Source: Leucothrix pacifica
GTDB lineage: Bacteria; Pseudomonadota; Gammaproteobacteria; Thiotrichales; Thiotrichaceae
Length of the DNA: 64,000 nt
Assembly (NCBI RefSeq): GCF_003172875.1
Contig: NZ_QGKM01000005.1
Span: 57,745-121,744 of the forward strand
Direction: 5' to 3'
Shown: positions 9,495-18,273 of the stretch, piece after piece
How the letters are laid out: each line of letters opens with the position of its first letter
Numbering within the stretch: the first letter of the stretch is position 1
Made by a program: the position numbers and the translations under genes
The notes under the pieces: model-generated
The model's database searches: none
Told to the model about the DNA's origin: nothing
The model's input: the letters and a program-made list of their open reading frames with translations, nothing else

Positions 9495-9509
9495 GCACCA
9501 AATTAGTGC
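9495..9509 (+). promoter_or_regulatory. Candidate NtrC (NRI) binding site upstream of glutamine synthetase
   Basis: GCACC-N5-AGTGC is a near-symmetrical site matching the GCAC-N7-GTGC core of NtrC enhancers. It lies about 110 bp upstream of the -24 element of a sigma-54 promoter, a normal enhancer distance. I see no second full site, although strong NtrC enhancers usually have two. Confidence 0.65.
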
Positions 9510-9615
9510 AACCATTTAAATCAAATAGATTAGATTTTTTCCAAATCTCGCCCTATTTTGAACCAGCCGACGAAAAATCAGTAAGATAGCGTACTCATTA
9601 AGGGAATATTAACAA

Positions 9616-9630
9616 TGGCATGGATTTTGC
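9616..9630 (+). promoter_or_regulatory. Sigma-54 promoter for type III glutamine synthetase
   Basis: TGGCATGGATTTTGC has GG at 9617-9618 and GC at 9629-9630 with exactly ten bases between them, the invariant -24/-12 spacing of RpoN promoters. The predicted transcript starts near 9641, about 38 bp before the ATG. With the NtrC-like site upstream, this predicts induction under nitrogen limitation. Confidence 0.75.
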
Positions 9631-9679
9631 TTACAATAACCTGTGAAATGCGATTTAAAACTATACCGAGGAACTAAGT

Positions 9680-11854
9680 ATGAGTGGCAACGAAAGCCGA
9701 CAGCAAGCAATCCATCAAATCACTAACCGTACACCGATGGATGTGAAAGAGCCTAAGGCATTGAGCAAAATCTGGGCCTGTGACGTATTTAATCTGGCTA
9801 AGATGGAAGAAGCACTCTCTAAAAGCGCTTACAAAAAGATTAAGAAGACATCACAAACTGGTGAGCCACTAGACCCTGCAACAGCGGATGTTGTTGCTGC
9901 TGCAATGAAAGAATGGGCGACGAAGAAAGGGGTTAAATTCTTCTCTCACATTTTCTACCCAATGACGAACGCGACTGCTGAGAAGCACGACGGCTTCATC
10001 ATCACAACCCCTGAAGGTAACTGCATCACAGAATTCACTGGCAGCCTGTTGATCAAAGGCGAGCCAGATGGTTCTTCTTTCCCGAATGGTAGCCTGCGTA
10101 TGACTAACGCAGCACGTGGTTACACTGCTTGGGACCCAACCAGCCCTGCGTACGTTATGCAGACTGACAATGGCGCTACACTAATGATTCCTAGTGTATT
10201 TATGTCATGGACTGGTGAAGCACTAGACAAAAAGATCCCATTATTACGTTCTAACTCAGCAATGAACGATGCTGCACAGAAAGTACTAAAGCTAATGGGC
10301 GAAGAAGAAATCGCTACACTGAACTCTAGCTGTGGTGCTGAGCAGGAATACTTCCTGGTTGACGCTAACTTTGCAAACAGCCGCCCTGACCTGCTACTTG
10401 CTGGTCGTACATTGTTCGGTGCTCCGGCTGCGAAAGGTCAGGAATTTGATGACCACTACTTCGGTGCTATTCCTTCACGCGTACAGGTCTTCATGCAGGA
10501 CTTCGAAGACAAACTCTATCGTTTAGGTATCCCGGCGAAAACTCACCACAACGAAGTTGCACCGGGTCAGTTTGAAATCGCTCCTTACTTTGAAGCAGCA
10601 AACGTTGCAGCAGATCACCAGCAGTTGCTAATGACTGTGATGAAGATGACTGCAAAGGAACACGGTTTCCTATGTCTTCTACATGAGAAACCATTCGCAG
10701 GAATCAATGGTTCTGGTAAGCATGTTAACTGGTCAGTTGGTAACCCAACACAAGGTAACTTGTTAGATCCAGGTAAGACACCAAACGAAAACCTGAACTT
10801 CTTGCTCTTTTGTGGTGCAGTAATTCGAGGCGTGCACCTTTATGGACCATTATTACGTGCGGTCATCGCTTCTGCAGGTAACGACCACCGTTTGGGTGCT
10901 AACGAAGCACCTCCAGCTATCCTGTCTGTTTACTTGGGCGACCAGCTTGAGCAAGTTTACAACGACATTAAAGATGGCAAACTAGAAGCAGTTGCTGAAG
11001 GCGGCGAGATGGACTTAGGTCTGGATCAAATCCTGAACTTCACTCGTGATCCGGGTGATCGTAACCGTACTTCTCCATTCGCATTCACTGGTAACCGTTT
11101 TGAGTTCCGTGCGGTAGGTTCTGCTCAGTCAGTATCTGGCCCATTGGTTGCAATGAACACTATGCTTGCTGACTCTCTGAACTGGATTGCTGAAAAACTC
11201 GAAGCAGCACTTAACGGTGGCGCTGACAGGAATGCAGCAGTTATTGCAGTACTTAAAGAGCTAATGGAGCTTCACGGTAACGCAGTATTTGGCGGTGACG
11301 GTTACTCTGATGAGTGGCACAAAGCGGCTGTTGAAGAGCGTGGCCTGAAGAACATCCCAACAACAGCAGATGCACTTCCAGCGTTCAACTCTGAAGAAGT
11401 GATCAAGCTGTTTGACTCGACTGGCGTACTATCTCCTGTTGAGCTGGCTAGCCGCTACGAGGTTTACTCAGAGCAGTACATTCTGTCAATCGAAGTAGAA
11501 GCTAAGCTTGTTGTAGAAATGGCTAAGACTTCAATCTACCCTGCGGCTGTCTCTTACCTGGCTAGCTTGGCTAGCACGGCTGATGACCTGAAGGACATGG
11601 GTATCGACTTCGACAAGACTACTGCTGCTACTGTTGCTTCCGAAGCGAATGCAATGATGGCTGCTGTAGCCAAGCTAAGCGCTGCACTTGAGAAGGAAGA
11701 CTTCGCATCAACTGACGAGCACATGCAGTTCCTTGCAAATGATGTTCGCGGCCTGATGGATGAAGTACGTGCTCATGCTGATACACTGGAAGGCGAAGTT
11801 GCTGACGACATGTGGCCACTAGCTAAGTACCGTGAGATGCTTTTCATTAAGTAA
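9680..11854 (+). CDS. glnN: Type III glutamine synthetase (GSIII)
   Basis: 724 residues, the length of GSIII and far longer than GSI (about 470). It condenses ammonia and glutamate to glutamine with ATP as a cytoplasmic dodecamer. After the GSIII-specific N-terminal region, the active site motifs appear: CGAEQEYFLVD at about 218-228, HHNEVAPGQFEIAP near 285-298 and INGSGKHVNWS near 345-355. NRTSPFAFTGNRFEFRAVGS follows near 470-490. A C-terminal helical extension is typical of the class. GSIII lacks the Tyr adenylylation loop of GSI, so control is likely transcriptional through the sigma-54 promoter and NtrC-like site upstream. The Shine-Dalgarno sequence is GAGGA. GSIII is best known from Bacteroidetes and cyanobacteria; in a gammaproteobacterium it is often a second synthetase beside glnA. 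A strong terminator follows. Confidence 0.96.
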   Translation: MSGNESRQQAIHQITNRTPMDVKEPKALSKIWACDVFNLAKMEEALSKSAYKKIKKTSQTGEPLDPATADVVAAAMKEWATKKGVKFFSHIFYPMTNATAEKHDGFIITTPEGNCITEFTGSLLIKGEPDGSSFPNGSLRMTNAARGYTAWDPTSPAYVMQTDNGATLMIPSVFMSWTGEALDKKIPLLRSNSAMNDAAQKVLKLMGEEEIATLNSSCGAEQEYFLVDANFANSRPDLLLAGRTLFGAPAAKGQEFDDHYFGAIPSRVQVFMQDFEDKLYRLGIPAKTHHNEVAPGQFEIAPYFEAANVAADHQQLLMTVMKMTAKEHGFLCLLHEKPFAGINGSGKHVNWSVGNPTQGNLLDPGKTPNENLNFLLFCGAVIRGVHLYGPLLRAVIASAGNDHRLGANEAPPAILSVYLGDQLEQVYNDIKDGKLEAVAEGGEMDLGLDQILNFTRDPGDRNRTSPFAFTGNRFEFRAVGSAQSVSGPLVAMNTMLADSLNWIAEKLEAALNGGADRNAAVIAVLKELMELHGNAVFGGDGYSDEWHKAAVEERGLKNIPTTADALPAFNSEEVIKLFDSTGVLSPVELASRYEVYSEQYILSIEVEAKLVVEMAKTSIYPAAVSYLASLASTADDLKDMGIDFDKTTAATVASEANAMMAAVAKLSAALEKEDFASTDEHMQFLANDVRGLMDEVRAHADTLEGEVADDMWPLAKYREMLFIK

Positions 11855-11877
11855 TCTTTCGCTACTCACAGTAAGAC

Positions 11878-11906
11878 AAAGGCCACTTTTATCAGTGGCC
11901 TTTTTT
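11878..11906 (+). terminator. Intrinsic terminator of glutamine synthetase gene
   Basis: GGCCACT (11881-11887) and AGTGGCC (11894-11900) form a perfect 7-bp stem with a 6-base loop, preceded by AAA and followed by six T. Confidence 0.93.
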
Positions 11907-11922
11907 GTTTTGTAGCGAAGTG

Positions 11923-12150
11923 TTATTCCAGTATCTGAGACAGATGGACTTTATCCATCACCCTCTTCACCTCATCACTATATTGATAATCTTTGTATTT
12001 ACGCTTCGTCACTATTTCCTTATAGATCAGGTTCATGCCCTGCTGTTTGGCGTTCTTAATTTGCTCTTTAGAGGCCAACCGAAAAGACAATAATGCGATA
12101 GCTAGTCCGATGAGGATACCGGCAATCACAGGTATAACAATTTCATACAT
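11923..12150 (-). CDS. Small hypothetical membrane protein
   Basis: 75 residues. One N-terminal transmembrane helix (about 3-25, IVIPVIAGILIGLAIALL) is followed by a basic cytoplasmic-looking tail rich in Lys, Gln and Tyr. A GAGG-like Shine-Dalgarno sequence (CGAGGTTGAGAT before the ATG) supports translation. No recognised family. It is convergent with the glutamine synthetase gene; no clear terminator of its own is seen in the 16 bp past its stop, but the shared hairpin at 11878-11906 could act in this direction weakly. Confidence 0.6.
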   Translation of the reverse strand: MYEIVIPVIAGILIGLAIALLSFRLASKEQIKNAKQQGMNLIYKEIVTKRKYKDYQYSDEVKRVMDKVHLSQILE

Positions 12151-12170
12151 ATCTCAACCTCGGGTGCAGA

Positions 12171-12205
12171 CTTAGCCACGCGCACGTCCGTTTGTGTTGG
12201 CTAAG
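12171..12205. repeat. Inverted repeat in intergenic region
   Basis: CTTAGCCA (12171-12178) and TGGCTAAG (12198-12205) are perfect 8-bp complements with a 19-base spacer, just upstream of the small membrane protein gene. No T-run. It may be a hairpin in that gene's leader or an operator. Confidence 0.4.
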
Positions 12206-12322
12206 TACATTGTCGACGAAAACAACCGCATTTATGACGAAAGTCGTCGGGGATTCCGACTCGATACGGTCTGAATGTTGATTTTTTAGTATTGTCTATA
12301 CGCCACCTAAAGTAAAGAGCAG

Positions 12323-13561
12323 CTACTCAGGTTTGATTAATTTTCCGACGGTCAATCCCTGCACAATAATTGAAAAAATAACGACTACATAAGTGATCAC
12401 TAATAAGCTTTCTCGTGACTCGCCAGCCGGGAGTGTTAATGCCAAGGCAATGGAAATACCTCCGCGCAAACCACCCCAGGTTAAAATACGCACCACGTTA
12501 GGCGTAAAAGTCTTACGCAGTTTCATAATCGAGACAGGAATACCCACGGTAATAAAGCGCACACCGAGTGTTAACGGAATCATCACCAGACCGGCATAAA
12601 CGTAAGTCATGTCGAAGCTTAGGATTAACACCTCAAGACCAATCAATACAAATAACACGGCATTAAGAATCTCATCAATCAGCTCCCAGAAGTCGTCCAG
12701 ATGCTCACGGGTGCGATCCGACATGGCATATTTTCGTCCGCGATTACCAATCAACAAACCAGCCACAACCACGAAAATTGGCCCCGAAATATGCAATGCA
12801 CCTGCCAAGGCATAACCACCGAACACTAAGCCCAGCGTCAACAGAATTTCTACCTGATAGCTATCGATACTGGCTAACATACGATTTACCAGATAGCCTG
12901 CGATCAAACCAAAGCCAACACCACCAACGGCTTCTTGCAAAAATAGCTTGATAACGCTACCGGCACTGACAGCCTCATCACCATGACCACCCACACCTGC
13001 TATCCCTAACATCACAATAAAGATTACAACTGCTATACCATCATTAAATAATGACTCACCGGCAATTTTTGTCTCTAGTGATTTAGGTGCACCCAAGTGT
13101 TTCAGAATGCCAAGCACAGCAATTGGGTCTGTCGGTGAAATCAAAGAGCCGAAAAGCAGGCAATAAATCAGCGGTATATCAAGACCGAACCATCCAAAAA
13201 TATAGAACGAAGCAAAACCCACCATAAAGGTGGAACAAATCACACCGACACTCGCCAGAGTGGCAACAACCCACTTCTGCTCCCGTAAGTCTTCAATGCT
13301 GACGTGCAAAGCTCCTGCAAATAACAGTGCGCTCAACATGCCTTCCATCAGTGCTTTATTAAAGTCGACCTGTTGAAGCAGCACTTGCGCGTAGCCCTCA
13401 AGCGGCACACCCAATTTCCCTAAAGCAATCAGCGCGAGTGACAACACCAGTGAAATCACCAACAAACCAATGGTGGTTGGTAGCTTGATAAAGCGGTGAT
13501 TTATATAACTAAACAAAGCCGCTAAGGTGATTAGCGCTGCAAATGTTTGGATGAGATCCAT
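12323..13561 (-). CDS. CPA1-family cation:proton antiporter (NhaP-like)
   Basis: 412 residues, about 12 transmembrane helices and no long C-terminal cytosolic domain. SPTDPIAVLGILKHLGAPK and the GESLFNDGIAVVIF stretch carry the Asn-Asp pair that binds the cation and proton in CPA1 antiporters; WGGLRGGISIALAL near the end is the conserved Arg/Gly-rich helix of the family. It would exchange Na+ or K+ for H+ across the inner membrane. It begins 25 bp after the ubiI stop and could be the last gene of the ygfB-pepP-ubiH-ubiI unit. The ion cannot be read from sequence. Confidence 0.93.
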   Translation of the reverse strand: MDLIQTFAALITLAALFSYINHRFIKLPTTIGLLVISLVLSLALIALGKLGVPLEGYAQVLLQQVDFNKALMEGMLSALLFAGALHVSIEDLREQKWVVATLASVGVICSTFMVGFASFYIFGWFGLDIPLIYCLLFGSLISPTDPIAVLGILKHLGAPKSLETKIAGESLFNDGIAVVIFIVMLGIAGVGGHGDEAVSAGSVIKLFLQEAVGGVGFGLIAGYLVNRMLASIDSYQVEILLTLGLVFGGYALAGALHISGPIFVVVAGLLIGNRGRKYAMSDRTREHLDDFWELIDEILNAVLFVLIGLEVLILSFDMTYVYAGLVMIPLTLGVRFITVGIPVSIMKLRKTFTPNVVRILTWGGLRGGISIALALTLPAGESRESLLVITYVVVIFSIIVQGLTVGKLIKPE

Positions 13562-13586
13562 TGTGTACCCTTTTTTACTATTGTTT

Positions 13587-14765
13587 TTACAGACCCATGG
13601 CGCTGCGCATAATCTGCTGCTTTAACAGGGGAATAGAATTAAATATATTGAGGCCGGTATTTCTGGCGAGCTTAACCACATCAGCATCGTGCCCAAAGAG
13701 TGTTTTGAACCCTTCCATCACTTTCATGGTTAATACATCATCACCCTTACGGGCACGTTCGTATTGCCGCAAACGTTTGTGACTACCCCATTCCCGACTC
13801 GACAAGGGTGATAATAGTTCAGCTAAAGCAACTGCATCCTTAATGCCTAAATTGACGCCCTGTCCGGCTAAAGGGTGAATGGTATGTGCCGAATCGCCTA
13901 CCAGTGCAACACCTGTCGCAATGTAGGCTGACGCCTGTGACCCCATGAGAGGAAACGCAGCCCTTGGCCCAATATCAGTAATAGCCCCCAAACGATAATC
14001 CAGCGCCTCAGCCAGCACACGTTTGAACTCATCTTCGGATTGTTTGAGGTGACGGTCCGCTCTATCGGCCGGAAGCGTCCATACGATTGAGCTGTAACCG
14101 TTATCTAGCGGAAGAAACGCCAAAGGACCACCAGACAAAAAGCGCTGCCAAGCTGTATTCTGATGTGCCTGTTCTGTTTTGACGACAGTGACCAAACCTT
14201 TTTGACCGTAGTCTTCTCGCATTACCGATAGCCCTGCCAGATCACGTATCACAGACTGTGAGCCATCTGCACCCACGATTAAGTTTGCGCTAAGTTGTTC
14301 ACCCGTATCCAGCGTTATCAGGCGCCCGCCAGATTCTGTGTTACTCATTGAAACGACTTTTGACGGCGTAAATAGGGTGACATGCGTGTTCTTCGCAAGC
14401 ACTTCTAACAGGCTTGACTGAATCACATTGTTTTCAACGATGTGTCCCAAATCCGCCTCACCCATCTCACTTGAATCGAACCTTATCTCGCCCGAACCAC
14501 CAGCATCCCAGACCTGCATCGCCTCATAGGCATGAGCGCGCTTGGCTAAGACTCTTTCCCATGCCGATACCTCAACGAGTGCTCGCTGCGAGGCACGACT
14601 AATCGCTGATACACGCAACTCAAAGTCACTCTCTGGCTCGAATGGTTCCGGCAAACGTGGCTCAACAACGGCAATCTTTCGACCACCCTTTATCAGCAAG
14701 CCTGCTAATGTGCCACCAACAATGCCTGCTCCCACAATAACCGCATCAAACTGCAAGATTGTCAT
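13587..14765 (-). CDS. ubiI: UbiH/COQ6-family FAD monooxygenase, likely UbiI
   Basis: 392 residues. Class A flavin monooxygenase with the FAD Rossmann motif IVGAGIVGGTLAG at about 9-21, the DG motif VGADGSQSVIRDLAG and the second FAD motif GDSAHTIHPLAGQGVNLGIKD. The GDSAHTIHPLAGQGVNLG form is closer to E. coli UbiI (VisC) than to UbiH, and the gene occupies the UbiI place in the ygfB-pepP-ubiH-ubiI order. UbiI hydroxylates C5 of the ring during aerobic ubiquinone synthesis. Its start overlaps the ubiH stop by 4 bp. The exact carbon hydroxylated is inferred from synteny, since family members have relaxed positional specificity. Confidence 0.87.
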   Translation of the reverse strand: MTILQFDAVIVGAGIVGGTLAGLLIKGGRKIAVVEPRLPEPFEPESDFELRVSAISRASQRALVEVSAWERVLAKRAHAYEAMQVWDAGGSGEIRFDSSEMGEADLGHIVENNVIQSSLLEVLAKNTHVTLFTPSKVVSMSNTESGGRLITLDTGEQLSANLIVGADGSQSVIRDLAGLSVMREDYGQKGLVTVVKTEQAHQNTAWQRFLSGGPLAFLPLDNGYSSIVWTLPADRADRHLKQSEDEFKRVLAEALDYRLGAITDIGPRAAFPLMGSQASAYIATGVALVGDSAHTIHPLAGQGVNLGIKDAVALAELLSPLSSREWGSHKRLRQYERARKGDDVLTMKVMEGFKTLFGHDADVVKLARNTGLNIFNSIPLLKQQIMRSAMGL

Positions 14766-16009
14766 AGCTGCTTCTCCAGTAATGGCAGACCACGTGATAA
14801 ACGCGATTGACGATGAGTCATTCCCATGCTTTGTTTAGCAAGCAACCGTCTTAATGGCGGCAGACGGTCAACCATCATTAAACCGACCGCACGCGCATGT
14901 CCCAGTAAAAACTGATCATTTGAAAAGATCTTAACCAGAGAATCGGTGTATCGGATGGTTCTGTTGGTGTCATTTTTTCGATGTGTGGCATACGCATCGA
15001 GTAGCTTAGCCGAACCTAAGTCATCGTCACCCAACATAGACTCTGCAATCTGGCTAGCCAAATCTGCAATATCGCGCAACGCAAGATTCAGTCCCTGCCC
15101 CGCAACCGGATGTAAAGCATGTGCCGCATTACCAATCACAGCCACTCTGTGAGTCGTAAACTGCTCGACCGATGTTAGCTTTAAAGGGAAGAAACTTCGT
15201 TTGCCAGCTTTGACAAAGCGCCCTAAACGGTAACCAAAAGCCTCACCAAGCGCTTTTAAAAAACCAGCATCATCAAGCGCTAACACAGCTTCATAGTGCT
15301 CAACACCCAATGTCCACACCAATGAACTACGGTTTTCTGACATGGGTAATAAAGCAATGGGACCTTGCTCAGTGAAGCGCTCAAATGCCTGATTATTATG
15401 AGGCTTTTGGGTGGTAACATTCGCAACCACGGCAACCTGCTGATAATCATGCTGCTTTGCTTCTATTCCCACCATGTCACGCACTTTGGAGTTTGCGCCA
15501 TCACAGGCAATGAGTAGCTTAGTGCTCAAGCGTGCTTCTGAAACAACGTCAGTATCGGCATTTTGCGAGATTGAAACAGTCAAAGTGTCGTCAGCATCTT
15601 CGATCGAGCACACCTGAGCTGGTTGAAATAAAGTCACATCACTGTGGACTAACTCGCGCTGTAGAACCGAGCCATAATCCCGACTTTGGATGAGATAGCC
15701 CAAAGCCGGCACTTTTTGCTGCTTAGCGCTCAACCGTGTTGCGCCGAAGTGACCTCGGTCAGATACGTGAATACTATCAATAGGCGTTGCGACTGCTTCA
15801 ATGGATGACCAAACACCCATGCCCCGAAGAATCTGACCAGCCCCATACGACAAGGCAATAGCACGGTCATCATAAGCAGGCTGCTGTAATGCTTCAAAAG
15901 GATATGCCTCTATAACACCCACTTTTATTGGCAAATCTTTGAGGGCGACGGCCAGACTTGCACCGACCATTCCACCACCGACAATCAACACATCAAATGC
16001 AGTTTGCAT
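14762..16009 (-). CDS. ubiH: 2-octaprenyl-6-methoxyphenol hydroxylase-like UbiH
   Basis: 415 residues, paralogous to the following gene. FAD motif IVGGGMVGASLAVAL at about 9-23, DG motif ACDGANSKVRDMVG, and IGNAAHALHPVAGQGLNLALRD, where the IGNAA form resembles E. coli UbiH. It would hydroxylate C1 of the ubiquinone ring precursor, in the Ubi metabolon. It starts 3 bp after the pepP stop and overlaps ubiI by 4 bp, so pepP-ubiH-ubiI is surely one operon. The order is the same as in E. coli. Confidence 0.9.
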   Translation of the reverse strand: MQTAFDVLIVGGGMVGASLAVALKDLPIKVGVIEAYPFEALQQPAYDDRAIALSYGAGQILRGMGVWSSIEAVATPIDSIHVSDRGHFGATRLSAKQQKVPALGYLIQSRDYGSVLQRELVHSDVTLFQPAQVCSIEDADDTLTVSISQNADTDVVSEARLSTKLLIACDGANSKVRDMVGIEAKQHDYQQVAVVANVTTQKPHNNQAFERFTEQGPIALLPMSENRSSLVWTLGVEHYEAVLALDDAGFLKALGEAFGYRLGRFVKAGKRSFFPLKLTSVEQFTTHRVAVIGNAAHALHPVAGQGLNLALRDIADLASQIAESMLGDDDLGSAKLLDAYATHRKNDTNRTIRYTDSLVKIFSNDQFLLGHARAVGLMMVDRLPPLRRLLAKQSMGMTHRQSRLSRGLPLLEKQL

Positions 16010-16012
16010 GAT

Positions 16013-17356
16013 TTATCCTGCTCGTTCGGCTTTTCCTTTAGCCATTAGCGCTTCGACCTCTGCCACTTCCTTAACCAGCTTTCCGGTCAGAACATCATTG
16101 CCGTCACGCGTAATCAACACATCATCTTCGATGCGCACACCAATATTCCACCACTTCTCATCGATCTTCGGGTCAGGATTAATATAAATACCCGGCTCCA
16201 CCGTCAGCACCATGCCTTGCTCAAGCACACGCCACTCATCATCGATCTTGTAATCACCAACATCATGCACATCCATACCTAACCAGTGACCGGTCTTGTG
16301 CATGAAGAATTCACGGTAAGTCGCCTCTTCAATGATGGTCTCCAGGTCTCCTTCCAGTAAACCTAAGTCCAACAATCCCTGACTAATTACTTTAACGGCA
16401 GCGGCATGTGGGTCATCCCAAGTATTTCCCGGCTGCGCGGCTTCAATGGCAGCATATTGAGCGTCTAACACGACCTGATAAATCTGACGCTGTGGCTCAC
16501 TAAACTTACCATTTACTGGAAATGTGCGTGTAATGTCGCTGGCATAGCAGTCGTATTCTGCACCAGCATCGATTAGAACTAAGTCACCATCTTCAAGCGG
16601 TTTATTGTTTTCAATGTAGTGCAAGACGCATGCATTCTCACCGCCACCGACAATGCTTGTATAAGCTGGCACCATGCCATTCCAACGAAACGCATGCAGA
16701 AATTCAGCATCAAGTTGACCTTCATTAATACCGGGCTCGCAGATTTTCATCGCGCGCTCGTGGGCCGCTACCGATGTTTTTGCAGCATGCTTCATCAGCT
16801 TTATTTCCGCCTTCGTTTTATAAAGGCGCATGTCGTGTAACAACAAATCAAGCGATACAAACTCGTGGGGAGGGTTCACACCATTGCGAATCTTAGCTTT
16901 CAACGCATTGACCCATGACATAACCTGATTATCAAACTCTGTATTCACACCCATACTGTAGTGAACGGTTTCACGACGGTCCATTAGACCTGGCAGGATT
17001 TCATCAATGTCTTCAATCGGAAACGCATCATCAGCCTGATACAACTCACGCGCACCATCCAAACCTGCCATACGACCTGTCCAACGTTCGGTCAGTGGGT
17101 CTTTCTCACGGCAAAACAGAATAAACTCACCTTCTTCACGCTCAGGTACTAACACTGCAACAGCATCAGGCTCGTTGAAGTTGGTTAAGTACTGAAAGTC
17201 ACTATCCTGACGAAACGGGAACTCGGCATCACGGTTACGAATCAACACAGTAGCCGAAGGCACAATAACGATTCCATCGGGCCCGACCATGCTCATTAAT
17301 TGTTCGCGGCGGTCGGCGAACTCTTTTGCTGGCAAAACAGGATTGTTGTTTTTCAT
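16013..17356 (-). CDS. pepP: Xaa-Pro aminopeptidase PepP
   Basis: 447 residues, close to E. coli PepP (441). It removes N-terminal residues before proline, using two Mn2+ ions. An N-terminal creatinase-like domain (about 8-175) precedes the M24B pita-bread domain. Metal ligands are visible: the two Asp of LIDAGAEYDCYASDITRTF, His in HKTGHWLGMDVHDVGDY, Glu in TVEPGIYI and Glu in VRIEDDVL. All are intact, so it should be active. It lies second in the ygfB-pepP-ubiH-ubiI unit, 26 bp after ygfB. Confidence 0.96.
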   Translation of the reverse strand: MKNNNPVLPAKEFADRREQLMSMVGPDGIVIVPSATVLIRNRDAEFPFRQDSDFQYLTNFNEPDAVAVLVPEREEGEFILFCREKDPLTERWTGRMAGLDGARELYQADDAFPIEDIDEILPGLMDRRETVHYSMGVNTEFDNQVMSWVNALKAKIRNGVNPPHEFVSLDLLLHDMRLYKTKAEIKLMKHAAKTSVAAHERAMKICEPGINEGQLDAEFLHAFRWNGMVPAYTSIVGGGENACVLHYIENNKPLEDGDLVLIDAGAEYDCYASDITRTFPVNGKFSEPQRQIYQVVLDAQYAAIEAAQPGNTWDDPHAAAVKVISQGLLDLGLLEGDLETIIEEATYREFFMHKTGHWLGMDVHDVGDYKIDDEWRVLEQGMVLTVEPGIYINPDPKIDEKWWNIGVRIEDDVLITRDGNDVLTGKLVKEVAEVEALMAKGKAERAG

Positions 17357-17382
17357 GCTTAATTTATTCCGTCATTTTTATA

Positions 17383-17940
17383 TTAATGAATAGTGGCACT
17401 TTGGCGCATTGGTTGCAGCTCTTCATTGATCAGCAGCACGCCTACCCGTACATATTGAGAAATGTCGGTGAAAGCAATTTCGGATTCTTGCTCATCATCA
17501 AAGTCAAATTCACCGGAGGTTCCGATATTGACAAAATCTTCCAACAAGTCACGCGAGTCTTCCGGGAGCGCGCTGTAGTCTTTGATACCCACCATGGTCA
17601 TTCCAAGAATAAAACCCTGACACCAGTCCTGCAATGCTTCCATACGGGTTGCCAAGGAATCGTCATCTTCAGGTAAAAACAATTCGAACCTGAATTGGCT
17701 GTCTTGCATTTCACGCTGAGCACGATCAAACAGATTACCCATTTCACGGATAGCATCATTCTGCAGCACATTGCCCTGCTCAATCGCTGGTACCAATTCC
17801 TGCACCCATTTGATTTTATCCGCAGCGTTATCACCCGCCAGCATGCCACAGGCAATTCCGTGAACTTCGGAAGGAAGTAGCTCTAAACCTGCTCTCTCTA
17901 AGCAGCCTGCTACATCGTCATAATCAATCGGTTTATTCAT
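17383..17940 (-). CDS. ygfB: UPF0149 family protein YgfB
   Basis: 185 residues when started at the ATG at 17938-17940 (MNKPIDYDDVAGCL). A longer frame reaches 18048 but would overlap the divergent gene, and E. coli YgfB is 192 residues. The alpha-helical fold shows HGIACGMLAGD near 28-38 and the family-typical WCQGFILGMTMVG near 105-117, and the protein ends QYVRVGVLLINEELQP. In Pseudomonas aeruginosa, YgfB influences beta-lactamase regulation, but a general function is not settled. No good Shine-Dalgarno precedes the start. First gene of the pepP-ubiH-ubiI unit and divergent from zapA. Confidence 0.9.
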   Translation of the reverse strand: MNKPIDYDDVAGCLERAGLELLPSEVHGIACGMLAGDNAADKIKWVQELVPAIEQGNVLQNDAIREMGNLFDRAQREMQDSQFRFELFLPEDDDSLATRMEALQDWCQGFILGMTMVGIKDYSALPEDSRDLLEDFVNIGTSGEFDFDDEQESEIAFTDISQYVRVGVLLINEELQPMRQSATIH

Positions 17941-17993
17941 ATCAATAATCTGAACATTTATAAGGTCGTCTATAGTATCATCATGCAAATTGT

Positions 17994-18023
17994 TTGACCC
18001 GCCTTTCCGCTCTGGACTAAGAT
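17994..18023 (+). promoter_or_regulatory. Candidate sigma-70 promoter for the coiled-coil/zapA genes
   Basis: TTGACC (17994-17999) and TAAGAT (18018-18023) are 18 bp apart. The predicted transcription start (about 18030) falls at or just before the ATG at 18032, so the mRNA could be nearly leaderless. Confidence 0.45.
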
Positions 18024-18031
18024 GAGAAATT

Positions 18032-18262
18032 ATGGATACAAACAACACAGATTCACGCTTAAAAGAACAAGTCCTCGAACTCGAAACAACGCTGTCGCAG
18101 TTAATCGCGGTCAGCGAACGTTTATTCGATGAAAATCAGTCTCTCAAAGCCAAAGAGTCACAACTAATAAAAGAACGTGCTGAGCTTCATGCTAAGAATG
18201 ATAAAATTCGCACTCAGGTCGAAGCGATGATTCAGCGTTTAAAAGCGATGGAAAATGCCTAG
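18032..18262 (+). CDS. Small coiled-coil protein upstream of ZapA (TIGR02449-like)
   Basis: 76 residues, almost wholly a coiled coil with heptads rich in Leu, Glu and Lys (QVLELETTLSQLIAVSERL, then ENQSLKAKESQLIKERAEL). This matches the TIGR02449 family of short proteins encoded next to zapA in gammaproteobacteria; they resemble ZapB, a cell division factor that bridges ZapA and MatP. The function of TIGR02449 members is inferred only. It sits 11 bp before zapA on the same strand. No strong Shine-Dalgarno is visible before the ATG. Confidence 0.75.
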   Translation: MDTNNTDSRLKEQVLELETTLSQLIAVSERLFDENQSLKAKESQLIKERAELHAKNDKIRTQVEAMIQRLKAMENA

Positions 18263-18273
18263 GATCTCGCCCC

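Noticed and set aside
17941..18048. 36 extra residues at the start of YgfB
   Set aside because: It would overlap the divergent coiled-coil gene and its promoter, and exceed the family length.
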